Below are positions 14,301 to 26,300 of a DNA stretch of 64,000 nucleotides, piece after piece. Below the pieces are notes generated by a model, which worked only from the letters and a program-made list of their open reading frames with translations, was not told the DNA's origin and made no database searches. Position numbers and translations under genes: made by a program. Each line of letters begins with the position of its first letter. Position 1 is the stretch's first letter. Source of the DNA: Rutpela maculata (taxonomy: Eukaryota > Arthropoda > Insecta > Coleoptera > Cerambycidae); assembly GCA_936432065.2 (NCBI GenBank), contig OW386293.2, positions 49,075,923 through 49,139,922 of the forward strand, given 5' to 3'.

Positions 14301-17300
14301 AAAGGTATTTCAGAAGGTAGACCTCGAATTGTCAGAACACCCGAAATTGAGGAAGCGGTGCTGCAGGTAATCGATGAACATCCTGAGATGAGTACGAGGA
14401 AGGTTGCTAGAGCTCGGAATATTTGTCATCAAATTGTTTGGCGGATTTTGATTGATGTTTTGTTGTATACGTACCATACTCTAAGAGTACAGGTATTAGA
14501 CTGAGAGCTGGCTCCCATCTGATCTAACCAGAGAGATCTAATTCTGTTTAATATTACTGTTTCGAGTATTGTCCGCATGAAATGGAAATCCGGCGGTCCG
14601 GCACTCCAAAACGGTCGGACATTAAAATTGGATTTCGAAAAAAATACTGCAATTTAACCGGGAAGATCTATTTTTGTTTTAGAGTTTACTTGTTAGATTA
14701 CTACCTCCTAAATTAATTTTAACTGGTCTGCCACTCGAAATCGGTCGTAAAATGGCGGCCAGATCAACTTACACTTTAAAAAAATTGATGTCAATTTAAA
14801 CGTAAGTATCTAGTTTTAATTTCTCAACCAAATTATAGGTCAGTGAGTGGCTTTTACGAATTGCTCGGTCTGGCAGTAAAAAACAGCCGGATCCAAGATG
14901 CCAAATCGGTTTTTGTAAGGTAGCAAAGCTTGTTAAACGTCGATTACGAGTGAGCTACATTATTTTTCGGTTGATGGTATATTAAAAAATTGATGGAAAT
15001 GTAATTTTATTGTATGAAAAGAATTATAAGTTTTTCGTCAACATTAGTTTTGACATTTAACTAAAAGACAGCTTGAATTTCACACTCATAGATTTGTCAG
15101 TGATGCTATAAAATCCAATTACTTTTGTAATATTTTCTATTCTCTACCACGTCACGAGTATTTTCGTTATTCATCGTCTTCGTCCCCGTCATCTTCCGAA
15201 GGGACATCAGAATCGGTATCGGCATCGTCTAAAAAGAGTTAAAAATTACTATATTGTATTCAACATACCTGAAGCCTCCGCAATTGCGTCGATAACAACA
15301 GGTGGAGCAACGTCTCCATCAAACCACACAGGTTCGTATATCCCAGAAGGACCTATCTTCCAGCCATAGTCTTCGGGATTTAATGGCTGCATCGGGTCCT
15401 GTTTTTCGGCGTTCATCCATATATATGTTTGAAATATACTTCTTTTCACATGCAGCAGCAGTGATGATTGGCACGGGGGAATTGATAGGGAATCAAATGT
15501 GGCGAAGCTCTTAATAAGAGGTGCTTGTAAGCCATCTCAAATTTTCTGTACCTTGCCTCATTAACTGTTGGACACCTAGGGAGATTGTACATGAAGCAAA
15601 CAAATTTCTTCGCCGTAGTTATGGGAACAGAATCTGGTTCCGGATCTTGGTAGAATGTTTGAAAATATTTTTGAAATTCGGAGCTCTTTTCCATTTGTTT
15701 AAAAGGAGTAACTTTATAGAAGCAAGATGTTGTGTCACATCCTTGAAGGCATGCAAACCAGGCAAGGCAAGACATACATCAGGACCGAGTTCAACGAACA
15801 ACTTCCCTACGTCTAAGTAACGAAGTGAGTTGTTGTTATAAAATCCAACCTCCATCAAAATCAACACGTAGGGGAGAGCGAGAACCAGTGGTCACTTTTT
15901 TGCATTTTTTTACTTTTTTAAGGCACTGTTAACATTTCTGCAACTTTTTTGTACAAACCTAAAGTACCATGTATTTACAGGAATTTCCTATAATACTACT
16001 TTACAGAATCAAATGTTTTACATATGACAACAAAGTAACATTTCTGACCAGTGTGCCCCGCAGTCGGGACACTGGCCACATTAGTGGAGTTCACTGGTCA
16101 CCTCTTCGATAAATAAAACAAATGAAAGTTGTATGGTAGGTATTTTACTGAGCAGGTACAAAATTATGTTTACAAAAATATTCGACCTTAGCCCATATTA
16201 AAGTTTGATACATTTATGTTAAATGAGAACATATTTTGAGTTCGGGTTGTTCCACCAGATTGCATAGGTTTGGGTAAGTGACAAACAATATTACATTTTT
16301 CTACAACCCGCCCTCCCCTGCATTGTTTTGTACGTAGCCAGAGAGTCGTACGTTATTCGTCGTTCAATGAAATGCAGCGTTGCAAGATATTTGATCTGGC
16401 ACCCAGTAACCGGCTGCTTTTAATTGCCATACTTAACAATTCATGAAAGCCATTCAGTGAGCTGTAATTTGGTTCAAAAATAAACATTAGATACTTTCGG
16501 TTAAATTGACTTCAATTTTGTTTAACTTTGGATTGGTCTGGCGGCGATTTTGCGATTGATTTCGAATGGCAAACCAGCTCAAATTCGGTTAAATTCAAGT
16601 ATTTTTTTTCGAAATTAGAAACGCCGCCAGTTTAACGTCCGGCCGCTTTGGACTGCCAGACCGCCAGATTTCTATTTCATGCTAACTCCAGACTTGAGTA
16701 GTATACGTAACTGTATTAGATCTTTCCGGTTATATCCAATGGGAGCTACCTCTTGGACTATATTACTTGCCAGGGATTTTCCACAGCATGTGAATTTCTG
16801 TCAGCGGTATCTTCAGAATATTATACTAAATCCACAGTTGAGCTACATATTATGTTCACAGACTAAACAAATTTTTGTAGGAATGCTATTCAAAATTTCC
16901 ATAATAATCATGTGTGGGCGGACGAAAACCCTCATGCCATAACCGAAACCCATTTCCAAGAGCAATTTTCGGTTAATGTATGGGTAGCAATTATTACTAA
17001 TAATCTTCTAGGTCCTCTTTTTCTAGAAAACCCTTAATGAACAATCTTACCTTCATTTTCTCCAAGAAGAACTACCTGTGATGCTTAAAGATGTACCAAT
17101 TGCGTTAAGGAATCAAATGTGGTACATGCACGTTGGAACTTCTGTTCATTTCAGTGTAATTGTTCGAGACAATTTACATGTGGTTTATCCTAATAGTTGA
17201 TCACGGAGGACCTCAGCAGTTGCTAGTAAGATCCCCGGTATCAATAGTTTGCATTTCTTCTTGTGGAGTCATCTTAAAACCCTGGTGTGCGAAACTCCGA

Positions 17301-20300
17301 TTAACACTTTAGAAGATAGCGAATAGTTGCCTCGTGTGAAACGATACGGAATATGCCGGGAATATTTGAAGCATGTCTATTAAGTGAAGGTGGCCATTTT
17401 CAACAATTTTTATACAACAAAAATAATTATCAATGTTAACAATAGCTAGTTTTAATTTGAATTGAATTGTTTTAATCAAGAACTCTGTGTCTGACGAGAA
17501 TAGGGATTGCAATTTACCGGAAGTTTTAATAACCGGTAAATCGGTAAATAAAAATGTAAATAACCGGTTAACCGGTAATTACCGGTAAATTTCAGAATGA
17601 ATAATTAGGGTGGAGAAAATGGCAATTGTCTTTTTCCATGTACAAAATTATCTAAATTTAACAAAAAACATTTTTATATACATATATTTAATATAATGAA
17701 CAAACAAAAGGTTTAGAGAATATTATTTAGGTATTATGCAAATCAGAACTTACACACTTTTTATTTATTATGAAAATCTACTACTGTCTGTATATTGTTG
17801 CCCTAATCTGGGCCCGCTAATATACTAGTTAGGTAAATACTTTATTATTGGAGAATCAATCAAAACTACTCTTCTAGCTAATACTGACGAGGTATTGAAT
17901 TAAATAATAGGATTCTTAGCACTTAAAGCAAAAAAATATATTGAAAATACTTAAATCATTTAATCAAATTTAGTCATTCATACTTCGTCAGTATTAGCTA
18001 GAAGAGTAGTAAGAGTAGTTGTTTTGATTGATTCTCCAATAATGAGTGTTTTAAAGTATTTCCTAACTAGTATATTAGCTTGCCCAGATTAGGGCAACAA
18101 TATACAGAAAGTAGGTATTTTCATAATAAATAAAACTGTGTAAGTTGTGATTTGCATAATATCTAAATAATATTCTCTAATCATGATAAAAGCAAATAAA
18201 TAAAAAATAATTAATTGTAAAAACAAAAGGTTTTTTATCAAAAGGAAAAAATATAAATGAAATAAATTTAAATAAATAATTATTCGGTAAATAACAAAAA
18301 TATCACCTTAAATAACAAAAATTATAAACATAAACTCAAATAGGGCATTTACTGAATACCTAATCTAAAAATTCAATATTTTTTAAAACTAGCCCATTAA
18401 AAGTAGTTTTTCAAAGCTATATCTGTTAGTCGTCTGATATTTGTGCATAGAATACCACCAGCTGCAGATGCCCTTCTTCAATCGGCATTGGTGGGTCGAT
18501 AAGTTAATAAAAATTGGTAATAACAAACATACTTCTAAATGTATCCCACGGATATTTGCGGCAGCGAAATATTCAATTTCCTGTAGCAAGATATTGTCAA
18601 TGTCTCTCTTGTATTTCTTAGCCTTGGCGTTTGGAGTTTACTTTTTATAATATTATTTATTTATTGTTAAAAGTGCTCAGTGTTGGAAGTCACTCTGTAT
18701 TTAGTGAATACTAGTCATAGAAACGTTGAATACGTGACATATCGTAAGTTCAGAATTTACCGAAATAACCGGTAAAAAATTAAAATAACCGGTAATTATC
18801 TTCATGTGTTTTTTGTCCTGATAACCGGTTAACCGGTATTGCAATCCCTAGACGAGAAGAACGCAAGAGACGGTTTTCATGTAGAATTGACCAGGCTAAT
18901 CAGAAAAAATATCCACATGGAAAAATGTCAGTGGCGTACCACTTTTTTGGTAAAAAATATCAGAGAAAATGTTTGCAGGGAGGTTAGCTGGTGGAGCGAT
19001 AAAATAACTTTTCCAACTAAAATATGTGGTTTTATATCCGATTAGCACATATAAAAATTGAAAATCATATCTAAATTACTTTCTGATATATTAAAAAATA
19101 ACGATTTAAAATTAAACCGTTGAGGACATATGTTCATATGAACTTTTCTTCACAAAATGACCTAAGGAATCACACCCTGAAATATTAGCACGTCATTAAG
19201 AAACATCCTGTATATCTCAATCATACAGCAGTAATATTTTATAGGCAACTGATTACCTCTCCTCTTTTCTATCAGCTTGTCCGAACCGCTAACAATTATT
19301 ATTTCAAATCTGTTCAACCGACGATAATCCAGAGTAGTTACTTCATTTGCTGACTTCCTTGCTGTGTTAATTTTTATCTCAGTTATAATTTCTCTCTGTT
19401 AAGGGACAAGCATTGTTATTGAATCCCTGAATAAACTGTTGATTTTTTTAGTTGAAAACTTCTTGACTAACAAAAGATTTTATTTCCTTATCCATAATGT
19501 ACAAACGAATTATTCGATTCCGATTAAAGAACTTATATCTAGATACATAACAGGCTATCTTTTCACTATATACCTTTGCTCCTAACATAGTCACATTATA
19601 TGTCCATTAAAGAGAATAGATGAACATCACATCCCATAGGCAACAGTGGTTGTGTGTGTAGAAAATTTGTAGAATGGTAAATATTTTCATTAAAATGAAT
19701 TATTCCAATTCCTGCATTACCGGTTCTTTATACAACGTGATGTAGGCATACGATATTACAGTAAGATGTATTGAAAGGATATTAAAATTTAATTGCTATT
19801 CACTTTATAACTGTAAACTGAACTTCATCATGTTACGATTATGAAACGATGGATTTTCTTCTTTTCTAAACTACTTTCTGCAAACGGCACAGCACTTCAC
19901 TATTTTGCACTAAATATATTGTCACTAAACTGTGTAAATATGAATAGAGAATATTATTTAGGTATTAAGCAAATTACAACTTAAAATAAAAAGACTTCTT
20001 CACCACATTTTGATCGAAAAACACGAAAAACGCTTATTAACATTAATGGCGGACACTGTCAAAAGTGTCAAACTGAGATTATGATGATAATCGAACTGAA
20101 CTGATCGTGTCCGAATCGGCCGCGAATAGATCGGTTATCCAATCAAGAACTTATGGGAAGAAGTGCCTTAGATTGTAACTATCACAGCAACATACAAATC
20201 AGTACAATTATGTATCTAGATATAAGTTTTTTAATCGAAGGTAGGTACACAAAGTAATCCCGCAGTAAGTGCAATAGTACTACATGAATATCTTACGGCG

Positions 20301-23300
20301 TATGTTTTTTGTAAGTTATTAAGCGGTTATATTAGGCGGGAAAGTAGAAAACGTAGAATATTCAATCCATGAATTGTATAAATTAGTATGATCATTTATT
20401 GTAAATTGTAAACGACGTCACTTGAGCAACAATCGAATGCCCAATCCGCGATCTGATTACATATTGATTATCTATTGCGGAAACAGTAACTATTTTCGGC
20501 AAATGATCATGTATATCATATTTATTTGCTCAGATCTTCTTCTTCTTTTAGCATCAAAGCCCATTATGGGCTCATTTTCTTTCATTCTCTTCTCTCTTGA
20601 GTTTTTCTTCTCTAGTTTCTAATATTCATAGCTCTCAGGTCATCTTCTACGTCATCTATCCATCTCATACTAGGTCTTCCTCTTCTTCGTCTTCCAGCAG
20701 GTTTCCACTCGTATAATTTTCTTAGTTACTCTTAATATAAATATATTTCCTATTGTTGATCTATTCGGCCTGAACCCACATTGATAATCCCCTATTTTTT
20801 TTTTTTTTTTGGAGTAGACTACTAACCTATTATGTATAGCACCAGATAGTACCTTGTATATTACATTTAGCAATGTAATTGGCCTATAATTTTCACATTT
20901 TAATTTGTCCCCTTTTTATGGATTGGTGTATTATTCCCAGAGTCCATTCTTCTGGCATTTGTTCCTGTGTCCATATTAAAGTTATTAAGTAATGGATTCT
21001 TCTCCATAGTTCTGATTCTCTGTTCTTTATCAGCTCTGCCGTGATTCCGTCCACACTGGGTGCCTTATGGTTTTTCAGTTTTCTGATTACGCATTCTACC
21101 AATTCGAAAATTGAATTTTGGATGTTGAATTCTGCTGTATGGTAGTGTAGTGTCTCATTTTCATTATTGTCTACGCATAATTTCTCCATAAAGTATTCTC
21201 TCCACCTATTTATTATTTCCTGTTTCTCTGTTAGTACTTTTCCTTGTTTATTTTTGCATGCCGTTAATTTTGGTCTAAATACCTGTGTGCTTTCTTTTAT
21301 GCTTTTGTACAACTTTCTGTTGTCTTTCCTATTGTGTTCTAGTATATCCTTCACATTCGCCTTGATTGCTCATCTCTTCTTTTATCTACATGTTCTATTA
21401 GCTTTTATTCGTTTTTCGTTGTATAATTCTGTATTATTCCTAGTGTTGCTTTGCAGTTGCTTTAGCCTTGACGGTCTTTTTTCCTCTACTGCTTGTCGAC
21501 ATTCATCAGCATACCACTCTTTATTTGTTTTTGTTTTTTTGTTATTATTATTATTTGCTCAGATCTGGTATTGCTTATTTGTTTTGGCAATTGCCAGTGA
21601 ATTCGACTTAGGAGTTTAACATGTATAAAAAATGTCCCGAAGATAAACACAACCAAAAGAAACTTAATAATATAGCAGCTGAGCTCGAAGACTTCGAATT
21701 TTCATATTCCGAAATCATAAATTCACATAGTATGTAAGACATATAGCACACATTTTTCCCAGAACAACAAGTTAACATTATTCCTCATCTAACATATGAA
21801 GAGTGATTCGCATGTAAATATTAGCTAATTTTTCTAAATGTTTTAATGGTGTCGGAATTATCACTAGCATAAAAACGTTTTAGTTAAATGAAATTTTATT
21901 TTGATATTATTATCTCATTTTTGATGTCTACTAAATAATTGTTTCAGCCTGGATAATTACAATTTAAGAAAACTTATATTTTGCAACGGAATTAAATATA
22001 GTGAAAATATCGTCGAGGATTGGGACTTCTTATGGAATGTGTACAATTCATCATCTTCTGTTCACGAACAAGATGATATTTTAAATGCTTTAGGGTATGC
22101 TGAAGATGTGGATCTACTTAAATCGTAAGTAAATAGCTAGAAATGACTTGATTGGAATAAGCGTGCACAATTTCAACAGAATATTTTTATTCAGCTAAAG
22201 AACGTGACAATATTTTTGTAATTAATTATTTTTTATTTATTTGGCTTCATAATGATTAGAAAATATTATTTGTGTACACAACTTATACACTTATACAAAG
22301 TGTATTGTATAACTTCTGATTTGCTTTTTACCTAAATAATATTTTCTAAACATGACAATGTATAGTAGCAAGTTATACATGGCGTTAGGGGAATAATTCT
22401 CATACATGCAGGAGTTAGTTATACACGCAAAAACCGCCGCTAAAGAAATCACTACTTCCACATCCAGATTTTTCATCCGAGTCTCTCAAAATTAAAAAAG
22501 AAATCATAAAAAACATATCTTTTGAGTTATCCTGTATCTTAAATATTTTACTTAAGACTCATAAGATTTGTTTTAATTAATATTAGAGTGGCGGCTTAGC
22601 CCGCAAGATCAAGTGAATATTGCATTACAAACATTACATGTAAACATGTTTACCCTTTTACGGTGTGATACCAAATATTAATAAGTAGTAGGTTATTTAT
22701 CTATTTATCCCCATTTTAATTTCTTTTTATCTCACAACTCCTTCCACCTTCCCCTAATTATTCTTAATTACCTTTAGTTATCCTCAATTATCTGCTAATT
22801 ACCCCCACTTATTCCAACTTTGTCCCACATTTCTCTAATTACCCTCAATTACCCGAAAATTAGTCTTAATTACACCCCACTAATTACCTCCCCAAGCCAC
22901 GCCCCCCGTGACGTCACAAAAAGGGTGGAGGGAGGAGACCTAAGGCTTATATAGCCATAGCGACTCACTCACTCACTCACTCACGCGCTTTCTTATTAAT
23001 ACGGAAGACAGAAGTTTCTGTGGAGACCATGAAAAACAATATACCACAAGAAACAAAAATATTTATATATGTACATGAAATAAAAACGATGTTATAAAAA
23101 CAACTGTAATATACGTAAATTCCAACAAAATTTTATTTCAATATAGCTTTTGCTATAAATTGGTGACCCCGACGAGTACACAATCTTCTGATCTGACGTG
23201 ATCATATTAATTAATGAAATTAGTTGATGGGTAAGCAAAAACCATTTCTATACTCGAAGATTGATATGAAGAAATTATAAATTATTTCAAAAACCCAAGC

Positions 23301-26300
23301 AAATAGAGATATGGACGGTATTTCAAAAAGAAGATCTCATTAAAATTTAACTCAAGAGAATACCCATTACCTGATAACCAATAAACCAACTCCGAGAATT
23401 CTGGAATTTTCCCAACCCATTGAAAGAAGTTAGAAAGCAAAAAGAAACGCTTAAAACTTATTTTATAATTTGGTTACTATAAATTGAAGACCCAAGTGGA
23501 TAAAGGTGTTATGTCGCATTTCTTTAAAAAATTACTTTATGCAATTTTTGAACACCCCCGATATAGATTTAACACCCAATAAACGATGAATTCTAAATTT
23601 GTAATATTTTATAGAAACTTTTTAATTATAAAGGCGCCATGTCATATGTGGCGATCAGTTCACTTGCTGGGTAAATATAAGTCACCAACCCCAGACTCAA
23701 GTAACCAAGGATCCAGGAAACAAAATAGAATACAATAACAAATTTTTGTTAAATTTGTTATTGTATTCTATTTTGTTTCCTGGATCCTTGGTTACTTGAG
23801 CCTGGGGTTGGTGACTTATATTTACCCAGCAAGTGAACTGATCGCCACATTTTTGTTAAATTTGTTATTGTATTCTATTTTGTTTCCTGGATCCTTGGTT
23901 ACTTGAGCCTGGGGTTGGTGACTTATATTTACCCAGCAAGTGAACTGATCGCCACATCATACATACAACCAGTAATTTTAGTGGATGTACACAGTTTTGG
24001 ACAGAAAAATCTAGTTTCATAACAGCTTGATATTGTTCTTTAATATTAGTGTAAACAAAAGACCATAACACAAAATTATCTATTTTATGAGGTATTATTC
24101 ATTTGAATCGAAGACAAAATAAATAAGTTCCAACTCAAAACCGTTTTGTTTAATTTACTCAAAACTTTAAAAGTGTGACATAACACCTTTATCCACTTAG
24201 GTCTTCAATTGACACACATCAACATCCCAGATTTGAAACCATTATAATACTACTATAAATTGAGTTCAGATGATGTTAACCTTTTCACTTAAAGAAGAAT
24301 ATAAATAAGAATATAAAGAAGAATATACAGAAAACTGGTAAGTGAGTTAACGTACATTTCCCTTTTTAACTTAAGAAAACCGTCAATCAACCAATCCTCA
24401 ATCAATAGACTGGCGGTACGTGACCAGTCAGGTGCAACGTTTTTAAAATGCATGCCAATCATATATATGAATGAAATTACCGTGAATATGCCAGAAACGC
24501 AAATTTTAGGCAGTCGTCGCGTGCAGAAGGCTGTGCAAATCGATTTTTTTTTGTTTTTTTTTTTTTGGTGTTTTTTTTTAATTTAAAGTGGATGCCAATA
24601 GTGCCAAACGAAAAGCCGTGAAAAAGAATCCAGCGAAAATTCATTGGCATGCAGTTTACGCGCGCAAAACACACGTTGAAGTGCACATTAAATCGTAAAA
24701 TTTTTTGGTGGTCTTGATTTTGGATGATTCTGATTTTGGATTTTTTTTTAAGGCTTTTCGTTTGGCACTCTTGGCATCCACTTTAAATTAAAAAAAAAAC
24801 ACAAAAAAAATCGATTTGCATAGCCTTCTGCACGCGACGACTGCCTAAAATTTGCGTTTCTGGCATATTCACGGTAATTTCATTCATATATATGATTGGC
24901 ATGCATTTTAAAAACGTTGCACCTGACTGGTCATGTACTGCCAGTCTACAACTAATTATGCCAATACAACCTTCAGACGAGGATTTTAATTTATAGCAAA
25001 AGCTATAATAAAATAAAATTTTGTTGGAATATACGTATATTACAGTTGTTTTTATAACATCGTTTTTATTTCATGTACATATATAAATATTTTTGTTTGT
25101 TGTATTGTGTTTTTCATGGTCTCCACAGAAACTGGTGTCTTCCGTAGTAATAAGAAAGCGCGTGAGTGAGTGAGTGAGTCGCTATCGCTATATACACCCC
25201 CTCGTTAGTTGCGCGTACTTTATTTCAAAATTTTGTTTGTCGTTTCGGTGTTCCCTTGACGATGACGACTGATCAAGGGGTACAATTTGAGTCAAGATTA
25301 TTTAATGATTTTGCAAAGTTCTTAGGTTTTCAAAGAATACGTACAACTGCATATCACCCACAATCGAATTCTTTAATTGGAAGATTTCATCGCTCACTTA
25401 AAACTTCCTTGTTAACTAGAGCCAATACATCACATTGGACAGATGAACTACCCATCATTTTATTAGCATTTAGGACAACTCCCAAGGAAGATCTGCAATG
25501 TTCACCTGCTCAACTTGTGTATGGTCAAACCCTTCGTTTACCTGGCGAATTTTTCGTTGAATCGTATAATTCTCCAGATATTCCTTATTTCATTGACAAA
25601 TTTATTTTAATAATTTAAAATTTGTTCCTCCAATTTCATATGTCAATTACGAAACTTTTGTTAGTTCAGATCTTTCCTCTTGCGATTTTATTTTTGTTCG
25701 CAATGAACGGTTTAAGCGTTCGTTTACTCCTCTATATGAAGGACCCTTTAAAGTTTTATCGCGTTCAGATAAGTTATTTACCTTTAATAAAGGAACCAAA
25801 GTCATAACTGTCAATATGGATAGGGTTAAACCAGCTTTCGTATTAGTTGACAGATGTGACGCTTTGTCTACCCCTATTAAAAAAGTACGTTTCGCAATCG
25901 ACACGTTGGTTGACTGACTCTTTTCTTTTTTAACGAGGGGGTGTATATAGCGATAGCGACTCACTCACTCACTCACGCGCTTTCTTATTAGTTGACAGAT
26001 GTGACACTTTGCCTACCCCAATTAAAAAAGTACGTTTCGCAATCGACACGTTGGTTGATTGACTCTTTTCTTTTTTAACGAGGGGGTGTATATAGCGATA
26101 GCGTCTCACTCACTCACTCACGTGCTCTCTTATTACTACGGAAGACAGAAGTTTATGTGGAGACCATGAAAAACAATATACAACAAGAAACAAAAATATT
26201 TATATATGTACATGAAATAAAAATGATGTTATAAAAACAACTGTAATGTACGTATATTCCAACAAAATTTTGTTTTAGTATAGCTTTTGCTATAGCTTAC

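Larger units (their letters stand above)
14498..16760 (-). mobile_element. TAG...CTA element with 3-bp duplication, Academ-like candidate
   Basis: The element begins TAGACTGAGAGCTGGCTCCC and ends in the imperfect inverse (gggagctacctcttggacta). The inverted similarity runs about 150 bp into each end, to a second block around cggcggtcc/gaccgcc. Flanks are TAT at 14495-14497 and 16761-16763. Removing it restores the reading of the interrupted transposase. It carries a decayed minus-strand gene (15150-15867). The terminal trinucleotide and the 3-bp duplication are shared with 32150-33961. Confidence 0.8.
13211..19212 (+). mobile_element. 6 kb Tc1/mariner-like element with three nested insertions
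   Basis: The ends TACAGGGTGTTCCTTAATGA and, inverted, at 19150-19212 are flanked by TA. The inverted repeat is long: after removing the solo LTR it continues to about 13950 on the left, matching 18870-19212 on the right (words tccacatggaaaaatg, ttctgattag, atatgtggttttatat). Between the arms lies a broken transposase in three pieces (14134-14497, 16761-17500, 18851 onward) split by younger insertions. Confidence 0.88.

Noticed and set aside
21167..21619. Plus-strand frame rich in Phe, Leu and Ser, looking like a membrane protein
   Set aside because: It is the reverse strand of the RTE reverse-transcriptase fragment.
22965..22985. cactcactcactcac as an independent microsatellite locus
   Set aside because: It is part of the LTR and appears in all LTR copies.
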